The notes beneath the pieces are model-generated. The model was not told the origin of the DNA. It did no database searches and was given only the letters and a program-made list of their open reading frames with translations. A program made the translations under genes and the position numbers. Source: Micromonospora thermarum (GTDB lineage: Bacteria > Actinomycetota > Actinomycetes > Mycobacteriales > Micromonosporaceae). Taken from it: DNA of 61,221 bases. Positions within the stretch are counted from its first letter, which is position 1. Every line of letters begins with the position of its first letter. The stretch spans positions 1 through 61,221 of the forward strand of contig NZ_JAATEO010000032.1 in the NCBI RefSeq assembly GCF_012034245.1. The letters run 5' to 3'. Shown in pieces: positions 45,637-53,673 of this stretch.

Positions 45637-46509
45637 GTGGCTACTCAGGTGTGGCGAGTCGACGAGCTGATGCGCATCCTCACCGTGCGACAGCTCCGGA
45701 CTCGCGTCAGCCGGGACGAACTGCGGCGCGTGCGGCGGGGCGTATACGCCGACCAGCCGTGCGGCGGCGAGGACGAACTGCGTGCACTCATGCTGTGCCT
45801 GCCCGACGGCGCGATACTGGCGCGGCAGAGCGCGGCCCGGCGTCACGGGTTCGGTGTGCTGCGCGAAGACGTCGTGCACGTCCAGGTGCCGGTCACGATG
45901 GCGAAACCTCGGCTGCCCGGCTTGATCGTGCACCATTCGGTGCTCCCGGTGGAGCCCGTCCTGGTGCGCGGCCTGCCCTGCGTACCGGCGGCCCGGTGTG
46001 CCGTGGACCTCGCGCGCACGGTACGTCGCATGGATGCCCTGCCCGTGCTCGACGCGGCCATCCGTTCCGGCGCGGTCGCGAAGGAGGATCTGGCGGCCGA
46101 GGTTCCGCTCCACCGGGCACTTCGAGGAGTGCGCCAGGCCCGTGAGTTGGTGCCGCTCGCGGACGGCCGAGCGGAGTGCCGGCAGGAGAGCCAGCTGCGG
46201 CTGGTGCTGATCGACGGGCGACTGCCGTGGCCGGAACCCCAGCTGTGGGTGTTCGATGGCGACGGCTTCCCTCGGTACCGGCTCGACCTGGGATACCGCG
46301 AACACCGTATCGGCGTCGAGTACGACGGCGCGTCCCATCTCGACCGCGATCGACTCCGGTACGACCGCACTCGCGTCAATTGGCTCGACGCGAGCGGCTG
46401 GCGGATGCGCTACTTCACCGACCGGGACCTCTACCACCGGCCGTCGCACATCATCGCCACCGTGCGCACCGCCCTCTCGACGAGCCGGTCCTCGCACTTT
46501 GCGCTCTGA
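45637..46509 (+). CDS. AbiEi-like/DUF559-type hypothetical protein
   Basis: A 290-residue protein. The N-terminus (MRILTVRQLRTRVSRDELRRVRRGVY) resembles the winged helix of AbiEi-type type IV antitoxins. The C-terminal part, YRLDLGYREHRIGVEYDGASHL then WLDASGWRMRYFTDRDLY, resembles the Vsr/DUF559 restriction-endonuclease-like fold with Asp, Glu-x-Asp and a later Arg/Tyr. Nuclease activity or a toxin partner is not shown; no second gene with toxin features is adjacent. The GTG at 45637 is chosen as the first start within the conserved-looking region; ribosome site weak, so the start is uncertain. Confidence 0.7.
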   Translation: MATQVWRVDELMRILTVRQLRTRVSRDELRRVRRGVYADQPCGGEDELRALMLCLPDGAILARQSAARRHGFGVLREDVVHVQVPVTMAKPRLPGLIVHHSVLPVEPVLVRGLPCVPAARCAVDLARTVRRMDALPVLDAAIRSGAVAKEDLAAEVPLHRALRGVRQARELVPLADGRAECRQESQLRLVLIDGRLPWPEPQLWVFDGDGFPRYRLDLGYREHRIGVEYDGASHLDRDRLRYDRTRVNWLDASGWRMRYFTDRDLYHRPSHIIATVRTALSTSRSSHFAL

Positions 46510-46632
46510 CGACCGGACGATCCGCCGAGGCGGCGGGGAGCTGCATGCGTCGTCGGCCGGACGACGGGCCAAGGCGGACACGACGTGTACGACCTCGACC
46601 GCGATGGTGACGGCTACGGCTGCGACGACTGA
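46510..46632 (+). pseudogene. Excalibur calcium-binding domain remnant
   Basis: In the same frame as the gene at 45637 and directly after its stop codon, the sequence stays open to 46632 and ends in DVYDLDRDGDGYGCDD, the DxDxDGxxC core of excalibur domains. There is no start codon, ribosome site or upstream part of such a protein, so it looks like a decayed gene end. Confidence 0.5.
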
Positions 46633-46645
46633 CCCCTACCCGCGT

Positions 46646-46714
46646 CGATCATGCATTTGTTGCCTCCACATTCTGGGCCAAAGCCGCCTATCGGGGTCCA
46701 CAAGTGTAAGATCG
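46646..46714. repeat. 69-bp dispersed palindrome, family A copy 5 (diverged)
   Basis: CGATCATGCATTTGT and ACAAGTGTAAGATCG arms carry several changes from the other copies, but length is the same. Lies between convergent genes. Confidence 0.75.
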
Positions 46715-46732
46715 GGGAAGCAGGGGGCGGGG

Positions 46733-47077
46733 TTAGGCGAGGGTGGAGCGGATGAGGAAGCGGAGGCCTTCGGGGGCTTCCAGGCTGAAGCCGCTGCCTC
46801 GGCCGGGGACCACGTCGACCGTGAGCCTCGTGTGCTTCCACAAGTCCCACTGGGAGCGGGACATCCAGAAGCCGACGGGCTCCGGGACGCCGTCCACCAC
46901 CAGCGACGCGAGCAGGATGTCGGACCCACCGGTCCGGAATTCGCCGGCCGGGTAGCACATCGGGGCGCTGCCGTCGCAGCAGCCGCCGGACTGGTGGAAC
47001 ATCAGTGGCCCGTGCCGCTCCCGCAGCGACCGGATCAGCTCGGCCGCCGCGGGAGTCACGGTCACCAGGTCACCCAT
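46733..47077 (-). CDS. DUF779 family protein
   Basis: A 114-residue protein of unknown biochemical role, commonly found beside acetaldehyde dehydrogenase genes. FHQSGGCCDGSAPMCYP near residue 27 holds a Cys cluster that may bind metal; SQWDLWKHTRLTVDVVPGRG is the other conserved block. The ATG overlaps the stop of the aldehyde dehydrogenase gene by one base, so the two are co-translated. Confidence 0.88.
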   Translation of the reverse strand: MGDLVTVTPAAAELIRSLRERHGPLMFHQSGGCCDGSAPMCYPAGEFRTGGSDILLASLVVDGVPEPVGFWMSRSQWDLWKHTRLTVDVVPGRGSGFSLEAPEGLRFLIRSTLA

Positions 47078-48582
47078 CAGAAGAAGCCCAGCTTCTTCGG
47101 GGAGTAGCTGACCAGCAGGTTCTTGGTCTGCTGGTAGTGCTCCAGCATCATCTTGTGGTTCTCCCGGCCGATGCCGGACTGCTTGTACCCGCCGAACGCG
47201 GCGTGCGCCGGGTACGCGTGGTAGCAGTTCGTCCAGACGCGGCCGGCCTGGATGGCCCGCCCGGCCCGGTACGCGGTGTTGATGTCCCGCGTCCACACGC
47301 CGGCGCCCAGCCCGTACAGGGTGTCGTTGGCGATCTTCACGGCGTCGTCGAGGTCGGCGAAGGAGGTCACCGACACGACCGGCCCGAAGATCTCCTCCTG
47401 GAAGATCCGCATCGAGTTGTCGCCCTCGAAGATGGTCGGCTCGACGTAGTACCCGCCGGACAGTTCGCCACCCAGGTCGGCACGGGAACCGCCGGTCAGG
47501 ACGCGAGCGCCCTCCTGCCGGCCGATGTCCAGGTAGGACAGGATCTTCTCGAGCTGGTCGTTGGACGCCTGCGCGCCGATCATCGTCTCGGTGTCCAGCG
47601 GGTGGCCCTGCTTGACCTGACGGGTCCGGTCCACGGCCGCGGCCAGGAAGTCGCTGTAGTGCCCTTGCTGGATCAGCGCCCGCGACGGGCAGGTGCACAC
47701 CTCGCCCTGGTTGAGGGCGAACATGGTGAAGCCTTCGAGGGCCTTGTCGAAGAAGTCGTCGCGGGAGGCGCTGACGTCGTCGAAGAAGATGTTCGGGCTC
47801 TTGCCGCCCAGCTCCAGCGTGACCGGCTTGATGTTCTCGCTGGCGTACTGCATGATCAGCCGCCCGGTGGTGGTCTCACCGGTGAAGGCGACCTTGGCGA
47901 CCCGGGGCGAGGAGGCGAGGGGCTTGCCGGCCTCGACGCCGAAGCCGTTGACGATGTTGACCACGCCCGGGGGCAGCAGGTCGGCCACCAGGGACATCCA
48001 GTAGTGGATCGACGCGGGCGTCTGCTCGGCGGGCTTGAGCACCACCGCGTTGCCGGCGGCGAGCGCCGGGGCGAGCTTCCAGGTGGCCATGAGCAGCGGG
48101 AAGTTCCACGGGATGATCTGCCCGACCACGCCGAGCGGCTCGTGGAAGTGGTACGCGACGGTGTCGTCGTCCAGTTCGCCGAGGGAGCCCTCCTGGGCCC
48201 GGATCGCCCCGGCGAAGTACCGGAAGTGGTCGATGGCGAGGGGGATGTCGGCAGCGAGGGTCTCGCGTACCGGCTTGCCGTTCTCCCAGGTCTCGGCGAT
48301 CGCCAGGGATTCCAGGTTCTTCTGCATGCGGTCGGCGATCCGGTTGAGGATCAGCGACCGCTCGGCGACCGGCGTGCGGCCCCACGCGTCGGCGGCACCG
48401 TGCGCGGCGTCGAGGGCCTTCTCGACGTCCTCGGCGGTGCCCCGGGCCACCTCGGTGAAGGTCTGCCCGGTGACCGGGGTCGGGTTCTCGAAGTACTGCC
48501 CGCCGTGCGGCTTCACGTACTCGCCGCCGATGAAGTGGTCGTAGCGGGACTGCCAGTGGGTGGGCGCGTCGTAGCGCGTCAT
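47077..48582 (-). CDS. Acetaldehyde-type aldehyde dehydrogenase, ExaC/AldB family
   Basis: A 501-residue NAD-dependent aldehyde dehydrogenase. The N-terminus YDHFIGGEYVKPHGGQYFEN, the catalytic Glu in TLELGGKSPNIFF and the catalytic Cys in NQGEVCTCPSR are typical of ExaC/AcoD-like acetaldehyde dehydrogenases, which oxidise acetaldehyde to acetate. IPWNFPLLMATWK and the C-terminal GGYKQSGIGRENHKMML are intact. It lies 40 bases downstream of the GAF-domain regulator and upstream of DUF779, one minus-strand unit. Confidence 0.93.
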   Translation of the reverse strand: MTRYDAPTHWQSRYDHFIGGEYVKPHGGQYFENPTPVTGQTFTEVARGTAEDVEKALDAAHGAADAWGRTPVAERSLILNRIADRMQKNLESLAIAETWENGKPVRETLAADIPLAIDHFRYFAGAIRAQEGSLGELDDDTVAYHFHEPLGVVGQIIPWNFPLLMATWKLAPALAAGNAVVLKPAEQTPASIHYWMSLVADLLPPGVVNIVNGFGVEAGKPLASSPRVAKVAFTGETTTGRLIMQYASENIKPVTLELGGKSPNIFFDDVSASRDDFFDKALEGFTMFALNQGEVCTCPSRALIQQGHYSDFLAAAVDRTRQVKQGHPLDTETMIGAQASNDQLEKILSYLDIGRQEGARVLTGGSRADLGGELSGGYYVEPTIFEGDNSMRIFQEEIFGPVVSVTSFADLDDAVKIANDTLYGLGAGVWTRDINTAYRAGRAIQAGRVWTNCYHAYPAHAAFGGYKQSGIGRENHKMMLEHYQQTKNLLVSYSPKKLGFF

Positions 48583-48622
48583 GGGGACCTCCGCCGTCGA
48601 CAGGTGGTGGACGGCGGAGACG

Positions 48623-49906
48623 CTAGTTCTGGGTACGTTGCAGCGACGTTGCGCGGCCCACGTCGTACTCGTCGAGCAGCTGGCGGATGCGCGTGACCGC
48701 GAGCGGCCGGCGGGGCGCTCCCGGCGGTAGCGCCCGCGCCAGGGCCTCCCAGGCGGCCAGGTCGTCGGCGCCGGCGGGCGTCGCGGTCCAGGCCGCGAGC
48801 AGCGCCGGGTCCGCGGTGGCCAGCACGGCCGCGCGCAGCTGGCCGTCGACCAGCCGGCGCACCCGCGTCACACCCGGTGCGTCGGAGCCGGGCAGCAGAC
48901 TTCCGGGGTACGCGTCGAGCGCGCCCGCCGGGTCGCCGTGCTCCAGCAGGTCGGTGACGGTACGGAAGTCGGCCCGCACCCGCCCGCGAAGCCGGTACGG
49001 GCGGGAGTCGAGCAGTTCGGGGCCGAGCACCCGGCGCAGGCGGGAGAGTTCGGCGCGCAGCGTGACGGGGTGCAGCCGGTCGTCGCCGTAGAGGTCCAGG
49101 CCGAGCTGCTCGCCGGTGCGGCCTTCGGGACGGTCGACCAGGAGGACCAGCAGTTCGCTGTGCCGGCGGCCGAGCCGGATCCGGCGTCCGCCGACGCGCA
49201 GCTCCGCCTCGTCGCGGCCGAGCGCGGACACGTGGACCACGTCCGGCTCGACGGGCGCCGCGCCGGCCAGGAACGCCTCGGCGGCCCGGGCGGTGGCCCG
49301 GACCAGCGCCAGGCTCTGCGGGTTGGCCAGGTGGTCGCCGCCGGTGATGTCGACCGCGCCGAGCAGCCGGCCGGTCGCCGGGTCGTGGATCGGGGCGGCG
49401 GCGCAGGTCCACCGTTGCACCCGGCGGCTGAAGTGTTCGGTGGCGAAGATCTGCACGCTGTGGTCGACGGCGAGGGCGGTGCCGGGGGCGTTCGTGCCGG
49501 CGTGCGGCTCGTCCCAGCGGGCGCCGGGCACGAAGTTCATCCGTTCGGCGTGGCGCAGCACCCCGGGGTGCCCCTCCACCCAGAGCAGCCGCCCGTACGC
49601 GTCGCAGACCGCCATCAGGTGCGCGCCGTCCTGCGCGATGCCGCCGAGCAGGTCGCGGAAGAGCGGCAGCACCCGGGACAGCGGGTGGGCGGCCCGGTAC
49701 CGCTCCAGCGCGTCGTCGGCCAGCTCGACCGGGGGTGTGGTCTCCGGGTCGAGCAGCGCCGACCGCTCCCACGACCGGCGGACCACCTCGCGTACGCGGT
49801 GCGGCGCGGCCCCGTCGGTGAGGAACGCCTCGTGGGCGGCACCGACCTGCGCGATCCGCTCCGCGGGATCCGCGCCGAACTCCAGAGCGAGCCACGGGTC
49901 AGCCAT
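48623..49906 (-). CDS. GAF-domain transcriptional regulator of aldehyde dehydrogenase
   Basis: A 427-residue regulator. Residues about 70-205 form a GAF-like sensor of the AcoR type (LMAVCDAYGRLLWVEGHPG, AGTNAPGTALAVDH, TCAAAPIHDPATGRLLGAVDITG). The C-terminal part has a winged-helix region (RRHSELLVLLVDRPEGRTGEQL, LRAELSRLRRVLG) rather than the AAA+ and Fis domains of true AcoR. This architecture regularly precedes ExaC-type aldehyde dehydrogenases in actinobacteria. GGAGGAGG about 6 bases before the ATG is a strong ribosome site. Confidence 0.88.
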   Translation of the reverse strand: MADPWLALEFGADPAERIAQVGAAHEAFLTDGAAPHRVREVVRRSWERSALLDPETTPPVELADDALERYRAAHPLSRVLPLFRDLLGGIAQDGAHLMAVCDAYGRLLWVEGHPGVLRHAERMNFVPGARWDEPHAGTNAPGTALAVDHSVQIFATEHFSRRVQRWTCAAAPIHDPATGRLLGAVDITGGDHLANPQSLALVRATARAAEAFLAGAAPVEPDVVHVSALGRDEAELRVGGRRIRLGRRHSELLVLLVDRPEGRTGEQLGLDLYGDDRLHPVTLRAELSRLRRVLGPELLDSRPYRLRGRVRADFRTVTDLLEHGDPAGALDAYPGSLLPGSDAPGVTRVRRLVDGQLRAAVLATADPALLAAWTATPAGADDLAAWEALARALPPGAPRRPLAVTRIRQLLDEYDVGRATSLQRTQN

Positions 49907-50077
49907 CGGCGACCTCCTCCGGCCCCATCGTGACGCAGCTCACCCCGGATCGCCAAGGCGGGTCGTGGTCGGTTCATTCGCAGGTTTGTTTTCGATAGAT
50001 GTCACAGCGCTGAACTGAACCGCGCTCCCACGCCGTACCCGCCCGCGACACGGCACCACCGGACGAGGAGGAACGAC

Positions 50078-50764
50078 GTGAAGGTGCAGCGGAAGCACGT
50101 ACTGGCGGCGGGCGTGGCGGTGGTCGCCGCAGCAGCGGTGGCGGTGGGAACCGGGCTCGGTTTCGCGGACACCAACTCCACCCGCGCGTCGGTCTGCCAG
50201 GGGTCGGTGACCTTCTCGGCCGAGGGCGGCGCGCCCGCCGCGACCAGCAACCGGTTCCCGGTCGGCACGCGGCTGCGGGTGACCAACCTGGACAACAACC
50301 GGTCGGCCGAGGTGACCGTGACCGGGCCGTCGGGCAGCTGTGTCCTGCTGAACGCGGCGGCGATGGAGCTCGTACGCGAGCCGGGCAAGAACCTGATCCG
50401 GCGCAACGTGGTCGAGGTGGTCGGTGGCGGTGCGGCGCAGCCGGGGGCGGGTGCGACGCCCTCGGACGCCGGCACGATACGGCCCGGGGCGGCCTCGCCC
50501 GGGGCGTCCGGCCCGGCCCCGGTGTCGGCCTGCCAGGGGGCGCTCACCTTCTCCGGTGAGGCCGGTGCGCCGGCGGCGACCAGCAACCGGTTCCCGGTCG
50601 GGACGCGGCTGCGGGTGACGAACCTGGACAACGGCAAGGCGGTGACGGTGAGCGTCACCGGCCCGTCGGGCAGTTGCGCGTTGCTGAACCTGTCGGCGAT
50701 GGACGCGATCCGCGAGCCCGGCAAGAACCTGGTCCGCCGCAACACCGTCGAGGTGCTCCGCTGA
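50078..50764 (+). CDS. Secreted protein with two tandem double-psi beta-barrel-like domains
   Basis: A 228-residue exported protein. Residues 1-30 are a signal peptide (KRKH-type basic start, Ala/Val core). Two near-identical ~80-residue domains follow, at about 38-113 and 152-228. Each contains CQG-x-(V/L)TFS, a shared block SNRFPVGTRLRVTNLDN, GPSGSC and a REPGKNL(I/V)RRN block, resembling RlpA-like barrels. The catalytic Asp/His pair of lytic RlpA proteins is not evident. One Cys pair per domain may form a disulfide. A Pro/Ala/Gly linker joins them. Role unknown. GAGGAGGAACGACGTG gives the start. A bidirectional terminator follows. Confidence 0.78.
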   Translation: MKVQRKHVLAAGVAVVAAAAVAVGTGLGFADTNSTRASVCQGSVTFSAEGGAPAATSNRFPVGTRLRVTNLDNNRSAEVTVTGPSGSCVLLNAAAMELVREPGKNLIRRNVVEVVGGGAAQPGAGATPSDAGTIRPGAASPGASGPAPVSACQGALTFSGEAGAPAATSNRFPVGTRLRVTNLDNGKAVTVSVTGPSGSCALLNLSAMDAIREPGKNLVRRNTVEVLR

Positions 50765-50774
50765 CCTACTGCGG

Positions 50775-50819
50775 TCGAGGGCGGGTGTCGCGTGGTGCGG
50801 ACGCGACACCCACCCTCGA
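50775..50819. terminator. Bidirectional terminator, 19-bp stem
   Basis: TCGAGGGCGGGTGTCGCGT pairs with ACGCGACACCCACCCTCGA with one mismatch and a 7-base loop, filling the gap between two convergent genes. Confidence 0.85.
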
Positions 50820-50825
50820 GTCCAT

Positions 50826-52097
50826 TCAGCCGAAGGCGGCGTCGAGGATGTCCAGGCCCCGGCTCAGCTCGGCGTCCCCGATCACCAGCGGGGGCAGGAA
50901 GCGCAGCACGTTGCCGTACGTGCCGCAGGTGAGGGTGAGCAGGCCGGCGGCGTGACAGGCCGCCGACACCGCGGCCGTCGCGGCGGGGTCCGGCGTGCGG
51001 GTGCCCGGCTGGACGATCTCCACGGCGAGCATCGCGCCGCGGCCGCGTACCTCGGCGACGCGCGGGTCGCGGGCGGCGATCGCGCGCAGCCGGTCACCCA
51101 TGACCTGCCCGATGCGCCGGGCGGCGGCGGCAAGGTCCAGCTCGTGCATCGTCTCGATGCTGGCCAACGCCGCCGCGCAGGCGATCGGGTTGCCCCCGTA
51201 CGTGCCGCCGAGGCCGCCGACGTGCACCGCGTCCATCAGGTCCGCCCGCCCGGTGACGGCCGCCAGCGGCAGGCCGCCGGCGATGCCCTTGGCGAGTGTG
51301 ACCAGGTCCGGCTCGACGCCCTCGTGCTCGCAGGCGAACCAGTCGCCGGTCCGGCAGAACCCGGTCTGGATCTCGTCGGCGATGAAGACCGCCCCCGCTG
51401 CCGTCGCCCACTCGCGCAGCGCCGGCAGGAACCCCTCGGCCGGTACGACGAAGCCGCCCTCACCCTGGATCGGCTCGATCAGCAGCGCGGCCACGTTCTC
51501 GGCGCCGACCTGCTTCTCGATGGTCTCGATCGCCCGGGCCGCCGCGGTGGGCCCGTCGAGGCCGCCGTCGCGCAGCGGGTACGACATCGGCACCCGGTAG
51601 ATCTCCCCGGCGAACGGCCCGAACCGGTGCTTGTACGGCATGTTCTTCGCGGTCAGCGCCAGGGTGAGGTTGGTCCGACCGTGGTACGCGTGGTCGAACA
51701 CCACGACCGCCGGCCGTCCGGTGGCGTGCCGGGCGACCTTCACCGCGTTCTCCACCGCCTCGGCGCCGGAGTTGAACAGCGCCGACCGCTTCTCGAACGC
51801 GCCCGGGGTGAGCGCGTTGAGCTGCTCGCACACCGCCACGTACGACTCGTACGGCGCGACCATGAAGCAGGTGTGCGTGAACCGTTCGACCTGCGCTTTC
51901 ACCGCCTCGACCACACGCGGGGCGGAGTTGCCCACGTTGGTGACCGCGATGCCGGCGGCGAAGTCGATCCACTCCCGTCCGTCGACGTCGGTGATCGTGC
52001 CGCCGCCGGCCCGGTCCACGTACGACGGGATCACGCTGCCGACACCCCGCGCGACGGCGGCGCCGCGCCGCTTGTGCAGCTCTTCCGAGGAGGTCAC
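50826..52097 (-). CDS. gabT: 4-aminobutyrate aminotransferase
   Basis: A 423-residue class III PLP aminotransferase converting GABA and 2-oxoglutarate to succinic semialdehyde and glutamate. FNSGAEAVENAVKVARHATG binds the phosphate, IADEIQTGFCRTGDWFA includes the PLP Asp, and VTLAKGIAGGLPLAAVTG the Schiff-base Lys. VIEPIQGEGGF-type LIEPIQGEGGFVVPAEGF is intact. It begins 5 bases after the aldehyde dehydrogenase stop, so the two form one operon taking 4-aminobutyraldehyde to succinic semialdehyde. Confidence 0.94.
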   Translation of the reverse strand: MTSSEELHKRRGAAVARGVGSVIPSYVDRAGGGTITDVDGREWIDFAAGIAVTNVGNSAPRVVEAVKAQVERFTHTCFMVAPYESYVAVCEQLNALTPGAFEKRSALFNSGAEAVENAVKVARHATGRPAVVVFDHAYHGRTNLTLALTAKNMPYKHRFGPFAGEIYRVPMSYPLRDGGLDGPTAAARAIETIEKQVGAENVAALLIEPIQGEGGFVVPAEGFLPALREWATAAGAVFIADEIQTGFCRTGDWFACEHEGVEPDLVTLAKGIAGGLPLAAVTGRADLMDAVHVGGLGGTYGGNPIACAAALASIETMHELDLAAAARRIGQVMGDRLRAIAARDPRVAEVRGRGAMLAVEIVQPGTRTPDPAATAAVSAACHAAGLLTLTCGTYGNVLRFLPPLVIGDAELSRGLDILDAAFG

Positions 52098-52102
52098 AGC
52101 GA

Positions 52103-53539
52103 TCAGCCCTCGATGTTGTGCATGACGTGCTTGATCCGGGTGTAGTCCTCCAGGCTGTAGACCGAGAGGTCCTTGCCGTGCCCGGAGTGCTTGAAGCCGC
52201 CGTGCGGCATCTCGGAGACGAACGGGATGTGGGTGTTCACCCAGACGCAGCCGAAGTCGAGCCGGCGGGTCATCCGCATCGCCCGGCCGTGGTCCTTCGT
52301 CCAGACCGAGGCCGACAGGCCGTACTCGACGCCGTTGGCCCAGCGCACCGCCTCGTCCTCGTCGGAGAAACGCTGCACGGTGATGACCGGGCCGAACACC
52401 TCGTCCTGGATGATCTCGTCGGCCTGCCGCACACCGGAGACGACGGTGGGCGAGTAGAAGTAGCCGCGCTCGCCGACCTGCGCACCGCCGGTCTCGACGT
52501 TCGCGTGGTCGGGGAGCCGGTCCACGAAGCCCCGCACCCGGGCGAGCTGGTTGGCGTTGTTCAGCGGGCCGTAGAGCACGTCCTCGTCGTCCGGCGCGCC
52601 GGTCTTCGTGTTGCGGGCCTGCTCGGCGAGGGCGGCCACGAAGTCGTCGTGGATGCCCGGGCCGGCGAGGACGCGGGTGGCGGCGGTGCAGTCCTGCCCG
52701 GCGTTGAAGTAGCCGCCGACCGCGATCGCCTCGGCCGCCGCCTCGACGTCCGCGTCGTCGAAGATCACTACCGGCGCCTTGCCGCCCAGCTCCAGGTGGG
52801 TGCGCTTGAGGTCCGGGGCGGCCGCCGAGGCGACCTCCTTGCCGGCGCGGGTCGAGCCGGTGATCGACACCAGCTGCGGGGTCGGGTGGGCCACCAGGGC
52901 GCGGCCGGTGTCGCGGTCGCCGCAGACCACGTTGAAGACGCCCGGCGGGAAGAACTCGGAGGCGATCTCGGCGAGCAGCAGCGTCGAGACCGGCGTGGTG
53001 TCCGACGGCTTGAGCACCACCGTGTTGCCGGCGGCGAGGGCCGGGGCGATCTTCCAGACCGCCATCATCAGGGGGTAGTTCCAGGGCGTGACCTGGGCGC
53101 AGACGCCGATCGGCTCGCGCCGCACGTACGACGTGTGCCCCGCCATGTACTCGCCGGCCGAGCGCCCTTCGAGGAGCCGGGCGGCGCCGGCGAAGAAGCG
53201 GAACTGGTCCACCGACGGCGGCAGCTCCTCGTCGGCGGTGAGCTGGCGCGGCTTGCCGGTGTTGCGTACCTCGGCGTCGACCAGCTCCGCCGCGCGGGCC
53301 TCGACCGCGTCGGCGAGCTTGAGCAGCGCCTTCTGCCGCTCGCCGGGGGTGGTGTCCCGCCAGGTCTCGAAGGCGGTGGCGGCGGCCTTCATCGCGGCGT
53401 CCACGTCGGCGGTGCCGGAGACGGGCGCCTGCGCGAACACCTCGCCGGTACAGGGGTCGATCAGATCGGCGTAGCCGCCGTCGGCCGGCTCGACGTACTC
53501 GCCGTTGACGAAGTTGCGCAGCTTGTGCTGGTCACTCAT
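52103..53539 (-). CDS. Gamma-aminobutyraldehyde dehydrogenase
   Basis: A 478-residue NAD-dependent aldehyde dehydrogenase of the PatD/YdcW and aminobutyraldehyde type, oxidising 4-aminobutyraldehyde (from putrescine) to GABA. Catalytic Glu is in THLELGGKAPVVIF and Cys in NAGQDCTAATRV. EFFPPGVFNVVCGDR and the C-terminal MPHGGFKHSGHGKDLSVYSLEDY are typical of this subgroup. GGAGTGATC precedes the ATG. It is first gene of a two-gene operon with gabT and is divergent from another aldehyde dehydrogenase. Confidence 0.92.
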   Translation of the reverse strand: MSDQHKLRNFVNGEYVEPADGGYADLIDPCTGEVFAQAPVSGTADVDAAMKAAATAFETWRDTTPGERQKALLKLADAVEARAAELVDAEVRNTGKPRQLTADEELPPSVDQFRFFAGAARLLEGRSAGEYMAGHTSYVRREPIGVCAQVTPWNYPLMMAVWKIAPALAAGNTVVLKPSDTTPVSTLLLAEIASEFFPPGVFNVVCGDRDTGRALVAHPTPQLVSITGSTRAGKEVASAAAPDLKRTHLELGGKAPVVIFDDADVEAAAEAIAVGGYFNAGQDCTAATRVLAGPGIHDDFVAALAEQARNTKTGAPDDEDVLYGPLNNANQLARVRGFVDRLPDHANVETGGAQVGERGYFYSPTVVSGVRQADEIIQDEVFGPVITVQRFSDEDEAVRWANGVEYGLSASVWTKDHGRAMRMTRRLDFGCVWVNTHIPFVSEMPHGGFKHSGHGKDLSVYSLEDYTRIKHVMHNIEG

Positions 53540-53673
53540 GACGGGATCACTCCGAGGGGATGCGGTCTGCGCGGTTATCGCAATGCTTCTGCCATCTTCG
53601 CCACTGAATTCGCGGCAGACAAGGCCTGCGGCGACTGTTTCCGTCGGCAGGTCGGTCGTCTACGCTGCTCAAC
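53540..53673. promoter_or_regulatory. Divergent promoter region of two aldehyde dehydrogenases
   Basis: Holds a TCTGCC/GGCAGA dyad with a 20-bp AT-richer spacer at about 53594-53625, and GCAATGCTTC, which loosely resembles the presumed Lrp motif GCAACGGATTC. GATAAC on the minus strand is a possible -10 for the leftward operon. Confidence 0.5.
53661..53666 (+). promoter_or_regulatory. -10 box TACGCT of the 53674 gene
   Basis: TACGCT ends 7 bases before the GTG at 53674; no ribosome site; leaderless arrangement. Confidence 0.6.
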
